A stretch of 64,000 bases of DNA, taken from assembly GCA_963969365.1 (NCBI GenBank), contig OZ017756.1, positions 1,426,001 to 1,490,000 of the forward strand, in the 5' to 3' direction. How positions within the stretch are numbered: position 1 is the first letter of the stretch; every line of letters starts with the position of its first letter. A program made the position numbers and the translations under genes. This DNA is from Asterochloris sp. CNOR1 (lineage: Eukaryota; Chlorophyta; Trebouxiophyceae; Trebouxiales; Trebouxiaceae). The notes beneath the pieces were generated by a model. The model had not been told where the DNA came from. It ran no database searches and worked only from the letters and a program-made list of their open reading frames with translations. Below are positions 24,301 to 36,268 of this stretch, piece by piece.

Positions 24301-27300
24301 CTGCCATCGCGATCGCGATTGCCGTGCATTGGTGAGTGGCTGCCCTGCCTGTGACTTGCTGTTTATGGTTCAACTCGTCTGGGGGCCCACTGTTGGATGT
24401 GGCAGGGACTGCATGAGGTGGAAGATGGATGCTTGCCGCATGGTTTGCTGTGCATCGGTGTTTTAGTACATCATCATCATAAGGAGCAAGGCTTCTGTCT
24501 TGGGATGTAAAGTTCAGCTTTGGGGCTGCAAACGTCACTTGCACAGTCCTTGGTGGGGGAACTGCCTGATCGCTCTGGCTAAGGTGCCCCAGCAACCCCA
24601 TCAATGAGGCCTGACGATGGTGACACTGTCCTTTGTGCAGGTATGCCTGCGCATTGTGGTGGACCATCCGGCTGGAGGGTTTCCCACCACGTAAGCGCCT
24701 GCTACCGCAGAGGCATGCTGAGATGTGCACAGCTTCCTGTGCCAAGCACTTTGCTGCTGCGGCCATTCAGCACTTGGAGGTCATGACAAATCCCCATGTT
24801 GAGCTCTTTGGCTAAAGCATGAACCTGAAATGAGCTCTGGTGGGAGAGGCCTTTCTTGACAGCTGACATAGTCTGTTGAGCATCTTGCCTGCTGCAAGCA
24901 GGTTGTTGCCAAATGCCCTGCACCGTGCCTTTGAGAAAATGCAGATCATTTGTTCTGCTACTGCAGTAACTTGGCCAGCACAACTGGGCATCATCGACGA
25001 CGTACTCCCTGTACAGTACCTCTTCAGCATTTACTCAGTCACATCGGCCATGATAGGCAAGCCTGGCTCCTCTGACAGTGCCTGCCTGATGGATCTGCAC
25101 AGATCAACAAAGCACGTGCAGTCAGCTGCACATGCTGCTGCTCAGCTGCGGAGCCACCCTTGGCCAGTTTGATGTGCAGGGCTCAGCTACGGTTCATATC
25201 CTCCTGTCACCTGGGGAGAGGCCCTTGTCTGGGTCTTCTGCATGATCACGGTAAGATGCAGACAGCACTGGCACCACCCATCAAGGCTGCCATGACGCCA
25301 GAGCAAAGGCCCTGGGCCGGACTTACTGCATGATCACGTTGTACACTCCTTCTAACACAGACAGAACTAGCCCTAACTGCTCTGACCAGTCTGCTGGAAG
25401 CAAGCATCACAAAGTCGCTTGGGCCTGCTCTGCGCACTCCGGCAGCAGCATCTGCAGGTGCCATTACTTGCCCGCTACCATGATCTGCGCCTGCCTGCAG
25501 GTTGCTGTCATGTTTGCAGTCATGAATGGGTTCATCATTGCCCAGATTCTCAGCGCTAGCAGCAGCCGCCACCAGTACAAGCTCAAGATGGATACCATCA
25601 TGGTGAGCTGACTGCAGCGCTTTGGGGCTGCAGAGTGCACTGCTGCAGCAGGGGGCTGGTAGCAGTGAATGCTCTGCATCCAGCTGCTGCTGATGAAGCC
25701 CCACAGCAGGCTGTGTGGTTCCAGGCAGCCCAAACAGAAGGTCCTCTGCAAGTCCTCATGTAACCAAGAGCGACCATGCATGTCTTCCTTCCCTGCAGGA
25801 GACCACAGATGACAAGGACCTACCTGAAGACCTGCGCCAGAAGATCATCCAGGCAAGCAAGTGCTCGCTGGAACAGATTTGTTTGCATGAGGTGCATGAG
25901 GCAGCTTGATTGAGGCAGCTGATCTGCCACAGCTGAGACACCTGTGGCACAGAGGGTGCCTTGGCTCTTGCCATGGCACCAATGATGGACAGTGGCTGGG
26001 CCCTTAGTTGGCTGAATGAGTCTGGGCTGAGCTCAGGCTTGCTGTGTGCAGTTTTTCAAGTATGCTGTGTGCAGTTTTTCAAGTACAAGTACAGAGAGGG
26101 AAGGATCCGCAACCAGAGCGAGATTCTCAAGGAGCTGCCATACGACATGCAGGTGGGCATGCAAACACGCGAATGGGCAACGCTCCACTGGCCTTGCCAT
26201 GCCTGCCAGCTGCCTATCTTTGCTGTGACTCTCAAAGTCCATCACTGGCCATGCTGAGTGTGGCTTTGCCCCTTGATACCTGGCAACGTGTGAACCACTC
26301 AGTTGGGCCCCTCTGGTCTGCCTGCCACATATGGCCATCGACTTCTCTGCTCTGCGGCACTCTGACCGGGGCAGAGAAGGCTTTACAAGCGGAGGCAGTC
26401 CAAAGGTTCAAAAGTGGAGATGGAAAGCATAATTCACCGCACTGCCTCTGCCGTCTGATGTACAGGCAGCGCAGGCTCAGCCAGCATGTGACTTATTGCT
26501 TGCCTCATTCCACAGTGAGCTCACGTGCTGTGACGCAGCACGCAACGCTGGCACTGCACCTATTTCAAACCAGACGTGCCTCTGGTCTGAGCAGTCAGCA
26601 GACTGCAGTAGCTCTGCGAGTCGGCCACCTGCCAGTGGCAACTCGAAAGGTCCTCGACAACAGCCTTCATCTGCGCTGCCTGCAGACTCAAGCGGTGCTG
26701 CACGCCGCACGTCAGTGGCGCTGCCTCCAGACTGAGGCAGCTCAGCAGGCAGAGGAAACATTTGTCATTGTGACACCTTTCCTGCGATACCTGCAGACTG
26801 ACGTGGCAATGCATGCTGCGCGGGCGCTGTTGGAGAAGGTGCCCATCATTGCAGAGGAGCCCACCCTGATGCGTCGCGTTGCCCTGGAGCTGCGCGCAGC
26901 CTATGCTCTTGAAGGTGGGTGCTGAGGCACTTCACTCCTGATGTAGTGGGGCCCCAGCTGCCTCTGCGCACCCTGAGGACCCCTGTAGCTGCCCCTGCAT
27001 TTACAGGCAGGTGTCAGCACGCAGGTGTCAGCAGGTGGTAGTCGCTTCTGCCCGGCCTGTGCCCATCTTGATGCGTGTGGCTCTGGAGCTGCCCCTGCCT
27101 GACGGCTCAGGGTCGGTCTGGGTTAGCACTGCTCGCCTGCATTTGCACTCATATGTAGTGGATGTGCCCAGCCTACGCACTTGAGGACATGGGCTGGTCA
27201 AACTGCGGCTTAGATTGGACCCGCAGCCCACCCTGATGCCTTGTGGCCCTGGAGCGGTGGCTCGTGTATGCACACGAAGATGGGTGGCTGGACGCCGCTT

Positions 27301-30300
27301 GCCTGAAGGTTGTCATGTACTGGCTACTTTAAAGGCAAAGCTGTGCCTTGCCTGGGCACTGCAAGCTCTGTAAAGCCCCAGTACCCCCATGCGCCGTCTG
27401 TCAGTAGAGCCATGCCCTGCCTACGCACTGCGGGGTGGGCGCGCGCAAGCAGTGCCTGGCTGAGGGCATTGCCCACTGACGTGTCTGTTAGCAAGTTAGA
27501 CGCTGTATGCCTGATGTTTGCTCACCCAAGCTCTGTCTGCACTACAGTGAAGCCTACCTGTACCACATGGTGTACAGCTTGATAATGGCATGTCCAAGCT
27601 GATGCCATCTCCCGCTTGCGGACTGGAGGCAATAAGTTTGTGCAGTGGGGCTGGCCCAGCACTCAGTGCCTGTGAGCGCTGCAGGCGAGTACGTCGTGGC
27701 AGAGCTGCCCCGACAATGACACGTCTTACACTTTTCCTGACATATCAGGTGCCCACACATGCAGGTTGTGCAGCAGGGCATCGTCCTGTCCTGCAGGCCT
27801 GCAGACTGTGCAGCAGAGCAGAGCCAGCAACCTATGCCCCCATGCCCTGCAGGCCAGCAGATTGTGCAGCAAGGGTGGCCCAGCAACCACATGTACTTCA
27901 TACGCTCAGGCCTGATCAATCTGGTCATGGCGACGCACGACGACAAGGGGCGCGCTGTGGACACCACGACTGTGAGTACAACAAACGATATTGTTTCAGG
28001 CTGCCGTAGATGATCGCACTCCTGCCACCTGCAGCTTGGCAGCAGAGCTGCATCACTCCTCCAGAGATCTGGACCGCTGCTCGGCCTGCTGCCCAAGATT
28101 ATGTGCTCGTCTAGGGCCGGCCAGGGCGTGCAATGCACACAATGATTGTGAGTGCAGTGACAGAGCTGTGCCTTTGAGGCCATGTGCACCATGTACTCTG
28201 TGCTTCTGCCTGCCAGGGCTGTGCTTGCTATCAGGCACCTCACACCCGAGGTTTTGCCTGTGTCAACAAGACTGAGTAGAGCTTCCCCCAGCAGGTTGTG
28301 TCCTGTGTGTCCTGTTGACCGCGGGTAGATGTGCTGTCTTCTTTGGCCTGCCCCTGGCTAGCACCACACATGCAGCAAGCTTTGGGGCAACCAGCTCCTG
28401 CGCTGCAGGTAGACACGCTGCGGGATGGGGACTTTTTTGGGGAGGACAGCCTGCTAAGTCTGCCGCCCAGTGACGAGCTGCTCAAGGTGGGCATTGACAG
28501 CCTGCTTTCCTGCCGGTAGAGGTGTGGACATTGCACTCTTTAAGCCATCAAGCTTTGCTCAACATGTGCAATTTGCTGTGCAGCGGCCTTCTTTGCTGGC
28601 AGGGTCTGGACTTGGAGACTGCCATCTAGCCTGGAGCTGTTCAAGGTGGACAGCTGCTGCATTGCAGGGGCCTACCAAGCCGGCAGGGGCATCCCTGCCA
28701 AAACACTGCGAAGGGCTGTGCCCTGTGCCATGCAACTTGTCGAACTTAATGCCCTGCTGACATGCACTTACTGCCTGCTAGAAGATGGACTTTTCTGTTA
28801 CTGTGATGCAAGTGCGGCCTCTTGCCCTCAGTGACAGCTCTTGCATGGTGCACCCGCCTCTCAGACAGCCCCTGCAGCACTGCAGGTAGGCGGGGCCGGC
28901 TGCAGACGCCGTCAAACATAGCGACTGCTGCATTGCAGGTGACCTGCCGAGATCATTGCACAGCCGACGAGACAGGGCCACCGCTGATGTGCAGGTGTCC
29001 TGCACAGGTGCTCCTCACACAGCCTCTCTGATGCTGCTGTGCAGATGTGCGGGGCTGCTGCAGAGCAGGTCTCCAATTACAAGGAGCTCTTCTCCTCTGT
29101 GATGACTGCTCAGGCCTTCACCAACTGCGACCTGTACGTGCTGGACGCCGACCGCTTCCATGCGCTGGCAGAGGAGTACCCCAAGGTCACAGCCAAGCTT
29201 CATGCCTGGGCCCTGAGGTGAGGTAGTTGTGGTATGCACTAGAGTCTAGGTTGTGTGCTTCTCTGCTGGGCCTGGTCTGCGGTATTGTAGCTCAGCTCCA
29301 TGCTCTGGCTTGAAGGTGAGCTGCCGGGATTGCTTTACACCGGCTCTTGAGGCATGCTTTACTGGGCCGGCTCAGAAACATCTCCAAGGCTGGCCCCAAG
29401 CCACCCTCGTGCCATGGGCGCTGACTCTGGGAGCCAGAGGCATGAACAAGCTCTGTGCCCCGGCAGCTGACTTCAGAACAATGCATGTGACAGAGATATA
29501 GGTGTGACAGGAGCTGGTAGAATAGCGTGCTAACTTCACAGCTGACCTCCACGCTTTGGCTACGGTGAGCTCGCTGCGGATTGCCCAAGGTTTACTGGTC
29601 ATGTAATCCCTGGACCAGGTCCCCATGTCGCAGTAAAGCTTACACGCCTGAGTAAAGGGGTGAGCTGGCTTTCAGGCTGCCTCCCCTCAGCAGGCGATTC
29701 ACAAGAAGGCTGTGCTCAGGTGCATGCACCTGCTGCGTACGCGGGTTTGATTGACAGGCTTATTCTGCAGGTGCACACCTGAGGCCTGGGGCTGCTGTGG
29801 GGAGAGCTGCGCCCAGGCTGGGAACGAGGGCCCTGCCTGCACGCAAAGGCTGCATGTGGCTGTCCCCTGCCCAGGCCTGCCTGAGCTTGCCGTGTGATCT
29901 TGGTGCTTGCTGCCGTGAGGTCAGAAGCAGGTTGTACTGAAAGCCTGCTTCCACCTGCGGGCATGCAACTGGCTCATTGCATCGCGAGCACTGGGATGCT
30001 TTGAGCGGTTTTGCACCTCACATAACGATATACCAGCTCAACACATGGCCACTGCAGTCCTGAAGTCTGCTCTTGCCTGCAGACATGCAAGGCGGCTGCT
30101 GAAGTACGGCATTGGGCTGGGCCCCAGGGCCCTAGACAAGCTCCCCTCCAGCAACGAGGACTCCTGGGAGGGACGCAAAATAGGCAGCCCTGCGGTCATT
30201 CGGGACATGCAGCAACTACGGCGCAGCATGCATGGGCCCCTGCACCAGTTGCCAGACTCCAGTGACGACGATGACCCAGACGGCACATCAAATGGTGGTG

Positions 30301-31624
30301 GGTCTAGTGTGTGCAGGTCGCAGTTCAGAGGGCTGCAGCGAACATGGCCAACATCTGCAGACTGTGAAGCCGTCCTTCCTTGTAAGACTACCCTGCACTT
30401 ATTTGTTTGGTGGGCCAGGCTGCATCAACAGCTGCTCATGTGACATTGCAGACCCTCCACTGATTGGCAGGCCTGCACTGTGCCAGCATCAAATAGTGGT
30501 GGGTCCCTTTGCGGCCTTGTCAAAGCACACTGCACATGTACGTGTGTGCTCCTTTGCCACTGAGAACGACCCTGAGATCACCTCAAATGACGGTGCCTCT
30601 CGCCATTTATGAGCTCTGTGCTTGTCTGGCCAAGCCACACAGAAAGCCTTGGCATGTTGTTGAAGCAAAATGCAGCATAGCTCTGCCCACAGACCCCTGG
30701 CAACAGATGCCCAGCATGCTGCTGCTGGGCACGTTGAGACACCACCCAGCTACTGTCCGCAAGTCACCTGCTGCAGGGCACAACACCAAAACTGACAGCA
30801 GCCCTTCAACTGCGACGGGAAGAGTGTGCTTGGCACATTGCCGCAGCACATGTTGCAAATTAGTTCAATGTCAGGCTGTCCACCTGCATGCAGGCCCCAG
30901 CACCAGGGGTGATGGCAGCAGCAAGGGATCCAGCCTGAAGGCTGCAGCTGCAGAGCTGGACGCCCACCAGTATGTCCATCGTTCAAAAGCTGTCAAGGGC
31001 ACTCTGGTGCGCAAGGACCAACGGCCCAGCCTGAATGATGTCTTTGCTGACCAACCAGATGTGCAGCTGGAGGTGCTGCCCGACTCTGCGCAGGCAGCAG
31101 GGAGGCTGCCCCAAAATGCTCAGAGCGCCTACAGCGGCAGGGAGCGGCTGGCTGCGGAGGAGGCTGCAGTGCAGGTATGGTGCAGCAGGGCTGGCACCCC
31201 GCTGCAATACAACAACTGGTCCCTCCCATCAACGAGATTGTCACCGGCGACAGAAAGTCAGGCCATATAATCTCGTGATCAAGCTGCCAGGGCTGGAGGT
31301 GGGGACCAGGTGGCCCTTGGCAATTTGTAGACTGGCACAGACGAGCATTTCTGTGCCTAGTCTGCATTCCCTTTGGGTGGGCTGGGCAGCAGCAGCAACA
31401 TTGGGAGGAAGTTGCCCCATTGTTGCTGCAGTGAGCATGCATGTGCGCAGGCTCCAGCCCTGTAAGCTGTGAAATGTAGCCAGCGCTTGTGTGGTTTATG
31501 CATGTTACTGCACAGCTTGCCATTGAGTTCTTGCTTGATGTCATCCCCCTGTGTGCAGGACGCTGAGCATCACGTCAGACGTATGAGAGACTTGGGGCAG
31601 CAAGCCGCGGCTAGTAAGCAATAA
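21320..31624 (+). CDS. cyclic-nucleotide-gated (CNG/HCN-like) ion channel
   Basis: Membrane cation channel with a C-terminal cyclic-nucleotide-binding domain. Exons: about 21649-21699 (KPFYLLDPE), 22217-22320 (S1), 22612-22723, 22935-23011 (S2), 23340-23456 (S3), 24236-24331 and 24641-24690 (S4/S5), 24967-25056 and 25180-25250 (pore), 25501-25602 (S6, FAVMNGFIIAQIL), 25799-25852, 26075-26152 and 26797-26914 (C-linker, LKELPYDMQ), 27853-27971 and 28409-28486 (binding domain, GQQIVQQG, DGDFFGEDSLL), about 29045-29217 (CDLYVLDADRF helix), 30083-30297, 30894-31174, 31559-31624. From 22217 to 28486 all joins keep frame. ATG 21320 opens a Lys/Arg-rich N-terminus (ELKRLHAELLLRQKS) whose splice to the second exon I could not settle. 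S4 has few positive residues and the pore is not GYGD. The Arg of the FGE(x)AL...R phosphate cassette is not evident. GC donors follow 25056 and 25852. Confidence 0.87.
23531..23611. repeat. 42-bp tandem repeat in channel intron
   Basis: Two near-identical copies sharing AAAGGCAGTCCAGCC and GGCCTCCATACT. I see no match to a neighbouring exon. Confidence 0.85.
26041..26086. repeat. 23-bp tandem duplication of acceptor and exon start
   Basis: GCTGTGTGCAGTTTTTCAAG occurs at 26041 and 26064; 22 of 23 positions match. The second copy is the acceptor of exon 26075-26152. Confidence 0.95.
26595..26796. repeat. ladder of relics before channel exon 26797
   Basis: Copies of the acceptor/start of exon 26797-26914 at about 26595, 26678 and 26721, each TGCAGACT-like followed by a GC-rich stretch similar to the exon. 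Confidence 0.75.
27047..27450. repeat. relics of the 3' end of channel exon 26797-26914
   Basis: 27060-27099, 27170-27198, 27226-27288 and about 27413-27440 repeat parts of the exon end (CCACCCTGATGC, GCCCTGGAGC, CCTACGCACT) and its donor region. Confidence 0.75.
27760..27845. repeat. two relics before channel exon 27853
   Basis: TGCAGGTTGTGCAGCAGGGC and TGCAGGCCTGCAGACTGTGC precede the exon's TGCAGGCCAGCAGATTGTGC at about 41- and 55-bp spacing. Confidence 0.85.
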
Positions 31625-32192
31625 ATTGTTGCTCAGATACAATAAAAGGACAGTCATTCTGGCTAAAACCCATTGACGCTCGCGGCAGTGACATCGCGGC
31701 AGAGCACCCCTGCGAGACTACCTTTGCAGAGCCTTGGCCAGTGTGTGTGTGATTTGGCACAGATGCTTTTTGTCAGCCTGGACTGCACCTAAACTGCAAA
31801 GAACTCCCTGCCTTCCTATATTGCTGTCCTCCCTGTATTCGGTGACTTTTGGCGTACTACCTGTTACCTGCCTGGTAAATTGCACGCAAAGATCACACTG
31901 CAGCATCACTCAACTCACCACTGGGCCGTTGCCCTCAGGTTCTGGTCCTGAAGACCTAAGACTTATTCTGCATGCTCTCAGTGTAGCTGAAATAAACAGC
32001 TTTCACATTCAGAATCTGAGTGTCATATGTAACAGGACACTGTGCACAAGTCATTGGACACTAGGGGCAGCTTTGTACACACTGGGGCATGGCCCCTGTT
32101 AAAGGCAGAAGCAGGATATAACCTGAGCAGAGCAGCTCCAGAAGAGCAGGTGGCGACCATATACATCTACTTCGAAGCATGTTCATTATGAC
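31625..32192. other. convergent intergenic region
   Basis: 568 bp between two convergent stop codons. An AATAAA lies at about 31641, just after the channel stop, and could serve as its polyadenylation signal. The rest has no recognisable gene or repeat. Confidence 0.45.
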
Positions 32193-35100
32193 TCATTCAG
32201 AACCCTCCTCGTCCTCAGGGTCCTCCGCCACTGCCTTCTTTTGGGCACGGCCTCTCTTCTTCTTGGCGGGCTCTGCGTCCAGCTCATCCATGAGTGAGGC
32301 CTCTGCGTCAGCCTCTTCTGCAGGGCGACATGGGAAGACGATGACTGTGGTAGCACTTGGCAGCCTGTCTGCTGTGCATTGGCACCCTCTATGAGACAAC
32401 GGCTTGTTGCCAAAGGGCAGGCACCAACATAAACATGGGCTCAAGAGCACATGCACATAGGCTGTCTAGCAGCAACCTTTGCAGTGCAGGTCATGTTGTG
32501 TCTGCCCGCCAGTCAGATAAGCTGGGCAGCAAGGGTACTGCTGTGGCTAGATATCAAGCATCAGCACAGAGTGCAGTCCTTGGTTCCTGGGCAAGTTGAG
32601 CCAGCAAACCATTGCTAGCGAGCAAGTGTCAGCATGGACTGCTTGGGGAGACCAGCTTTGCAAGGCCCAGCCACTGATCTGTAACACAAGCCAGCTTGGG
32701 CGCCCCAGGGACCGATGCCAGACTGCAGGGCGCACCTGCAGCAGCCTTGGCTCCCTTCTCCCCTCTGCCCTTGCGTGCAGGCAGCCGTGATGGGCTCTCA
32801 GCTGGGCTCTCAGCCGCCTCCTCTTCCTGCACCAGAGGCACTGCAGTCTTGCGCATCTTGTCTGTCACTCCTTGGGGCAGCAGAGTCTCGCAGGCAGCCA
32901 AGTCAGTCTTGAAGCCGCAGACAGGTTGTGCAGTGGTCTCTGGGACAAGTGCTGCCTGGAGGTGCCACTGCAGATCTTGACTGGCACCATGTGAGGTGGT
33001 TGACTCATTAAATCGAGCACGGTCCTTGACAGCAGAGTCACTTGGAGAGCTCACTCCTGCAGTGCAGTACTACACACAGAACAGGACCCTGTGCATCACC
33101 CCTGGTCTGCTGAGCCCACCTGCTCGGCCCCATCCTTCTGCTTGCGCTTGCCTCCCGCTCGCTTCTTTGGCTCATCCTGCAGCAGGGCAGGCGCGATGAG
33201 CCCTCATGAACGCTCACCAGCAGCTCAGCAGGTGAAAGCACCAGGACTGCTCGTAGGAGCATCAGACTGGCAGCGTATGGGAGCACGCGGGGTGGGGGGG
33301 AGGGGGGACAGCAGGCCATGCAAACAGCTTGGATGGTAGGACAGCTGCCACCAGCTCCTGTACCCCAGTGGTGCTGCAGGCTGGGTTGAAAGCAGCCCAG
33401 CTTCCGTTGCTGGCCAACCCACTGAGCAGGTGACAGGGCACCAGTGCTGATTGAGACCCACAGATAGTGCAAGCATTCACCTTTTTGGCCGCCTTCTCTT
33501 GGACCTTGGCATCCTTGGCAGCTTGCTTCTCAGCCTCCTGAAAGCAGTCAGCAGAGGGTGTATGTGGAGGCTGATCTGCAAAAGCAGCGATGGGCTTCCA
33601 GTGCAGTGCGCCTGAGATGACTGCTTCTTGGCTCCTGCAGCAGGGAGGGTTTGTGGAGGCAAAGCATGATGAAAGCAGCCATCGATTTGCAGTGCAGGTG
33701 CCCAAAGCAGCTTGGCTGCATATGGCCTGGGCCTGCTGCAGCAGAAGTGGTGATTGCCGCAAGCTGCGTGCACCTGCCAGGTTGCAGGCGCATCCATTTT
33801 GACTGCAAGCTTGACCGCACCTTGGCCTGCTTTGAGGCTAGGCGCTCAGCAGCCTTTGTTTCTTTAGCTAGGCGCTTGTCCTCTGCAGCTGCGGCCTTCT
33901 TGAGCTCGGAGTCCCTGGCAGCCTTCTTTGCCTGCATGGGCGGCACACAGCAGCCATGTCAGGCGCCCGGCCTCAGGCATGCAGCAGCTTGCAGCAAGGA
34001 AGGGGTCCAGCAGGCCAATGCCCCTGGAGATTCAGCACATCACAGCTGCGCAGGTTTGGAGCAGATTGCTAGGTGGGATCGCTTGCTGCAAGGGACTCTT
34101 CAGGTGCCATGGCTGTGTTTGACACATGGCAGACTGGCTTCAGTGCGGGCTGCCACACTGCCCCAGAGACCCATGCAACGCCGGGAGATACTCAGGGCGC
34201 CAGCAGCCCTGAGTGTTCTGGCATGCAGGCGTGAAGCCTCTTGCCCCCAAAGTGTGACTATACCATCCTGCTCCTGTGGCCTGTCAACCCTGGGGCAGTA
34301 CGAGAGAGACTCAGCCAACAGGTTTGTTCTGGCCCATGAGACAAAAGCAGTGACCAGGCGATGCATGGCCGCTCTATGCGCCAGAGATCCTTCACACACA
34401 TCATGAACGAGGTTCAGGCCCCCGTCCATGTAAAGTATCCTGCAGACATGCAGGCAGCACTCACCGACTCAGCTGCCCCGCCGGCACCAGCAGCTGTCTC
34501 TGTGACACTACCCTTCTCAAAGGCTGCAACCACAAGGTCCTTATCGTCTGCTGTGAGCTCCGAGAAGCCCGCCAGGCGCTCAGTGCTCCCGATGTTGCCC
34601 AGCACCTTGTCTGTAACACACCGCCTGCAGCACAAGTGCAGGTATCAGGTTCTGCAGGGACTGCCCCTCTCTCAGCACCTCTGCAGCCATGCAAGCACTG
34701 CCCGTTTGACCACTGCTGCGATGTGCTGGGGTGACCGATGCAGGCAGCCCAGTGCTGCTGGAAAATCCTCTCTGGGGCCACCGGCAAGCATGATGACGGC
34801 AGGAGCTGGGCGTTTGTGAGCAGGGCGCTCAGCAATCGACACACCTGCTGGCAGCATTGCTGCCCTGTGTTGCAGGCGCAGACTGACCGTCTCAGCATTC
34901 CTGCAATGTGCTCACCAGTGGCGCCACTTAGTGATCTGGGGCTCGCCAAACACGCTTCCCAGGCGCAGCTCATCCTTCTCGATCTTCTGCTTGCAGGACT
35001 TGCCCGCTGCACACGTGGCGCGGTTGGACTTGGAGTACTGCACGGCAGAGAGACACAATGTGCGCAGGAGCACTGTGGAGCTGACACACCCCTCTGGCCA

Positions 35101-35912
35101 CAGCTAAGCAACTTGTGGCGGCATCCTACATTGCAGAAGCTTCAGGTTTGGCAGGCTGTACGGAGACACACTGGAGCTTGTGGCAGGCAAAACACTCTTC
35201 TTCTCAAAAGACCTGCCGTGCACTTGGACCTCCTTGGGCAGGCAGATCTCTTGCTGTTGGGGTCACAGGCAGGGCCTGCCGTGCACACGGCGCGGTGAGG
35301 CAGACCACTCTGCAGGCCAGGGGTCTCCAGGTCTTACACATAGGTGAGAAGCTGGCAAGCGTGTGCAGCCACTATGTGGCAGCCAAGCAAGCAAGCTATG
35401 CCTGTGCTGGACGACTGCAGGGCAATTGCAAAAGAGCTCAGATGCTGCAGTGGCAGCATCATGGCGCAGCGTTACGTGGAGCACGGACCCCCTGCCAGAA
35501 GATTTGGTGGGAAAATGGGCATGCACAGCAATGGGCGACCTTCACCAGCAGGCTTCTGTGCGCTGCGGCTGCGCTTCTGTTGCTGGCGCTTGCTCAAGGC
35601 GAATCGTGCAAGGCAAGGCAGGGATGCAGGCAACCTCTTGCATGTGGTCCCCGGCAGCAACATGCTGCTGCAAAAAGTCCTGTGGCATGAGCCAACTTTT
35701 CCTGCCAGGCTTACTGGCTGCATTGCCTTGCTGCAGGACCAACCATGGCAGCTTCGAGGCAGGGCGCTGCGCACTCACAACATCTCGAGCAGGATTCTGT
35801 CAAGGCCTCCATTGCAGACTCAGGCCCCCAATTGCCTCGGGGAGCAGCTGAGCACCAGCAACGCAGCAAGGACAAAGGGGGTCACCTGAATGATGTACTC
35901 GGTCTCGGCCAT
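32193..35912 (-). CDS. PARP-type zinc-finger protein with Lys/Glu-rich tail
   Basis: Nuclear, probably DNA-break-binding protein. Eight exons join in frame to about 296 residues: 35912-35886 (MAETEYIIQ), 35037-34916, 34624-34465, 33931-33821, 33537-33481, 33176-33120, 32967-32736, 32317-32193. Exons 2-3 form one PARP-type finger: YSKSNRATC, a second Cys six residues on (GKSCKQKI), DELRLGSVF, then KWRHWRCV giving the H-x2-C pair, followed by the family's GFSELTADDKDLV. The wide spacing of the first Cys pair matches the fungal-type version. The tail has short Lys/Ala/Glu-rich exons (KKAARDSELKKAAAAEDKR, DEPKKRAGGKRKQKDG) and ends KKKRGRAQKK plus an acidic stretch, so it looks like a charged, disordered nuclear tail. 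No ADP-ribosyl transferase, ligase or BRCT domain is visible, so it is not PARP1 or ligase III. Partner unknown. Confidence 0.82.
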
Positions 35913-36268
35913 TGTTGAAGAAGGTTGCCCCGATCCCTGGTGCAACAACCTAGTCGTTTACTCAGGAGCGCTGGGCTGCAGCCAGAAGGAAAGATGCGTG
36001 ATTACTGATGGGCAGACTATGCATGCCAGGCTGCCCATCTGAGCTGCGCGAATGATCCTGTATGAGATCTGTGTGCACCTGCATCACATCTTTCCACCGA
36101 GACTGGTCATGGGCAGCAGGATCTGATTCAATGCCAAACTCTTGCACCTGCAACTGATCTGGGCTGGGCAATCTGGAGTGTGTGGACGAGGACAGCTGCC
36201 CAGACTGCTGCTGGCAGCATGAAGGGCGATTCCGCAGGGCCCCAGTGGTGCTTCTCACCTGCCTGCTC
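35913..36268. other. divergent intergenic region (shared promoter)
   Basis: About 356 bp between the starts of the zinc-finger gene (-) and the GT14 gene (+). If the true GT14 start is further upstream the gap shrinks. No other signal seen. Confidence 0.45.

Noticed and set aside
26595-26796. Repeat ladder as a CRISPR array
   Set aside because: Repeats are degenerate, unevenly spaced, contain exon sequence and lie in a eukaryotic intron.
26044-26925. 293-residue plus-strand frame as one exon
   Set aside because: It reads through an intron with relic copies; the conserved C-linker protein needs the splice 26152 to 26797.
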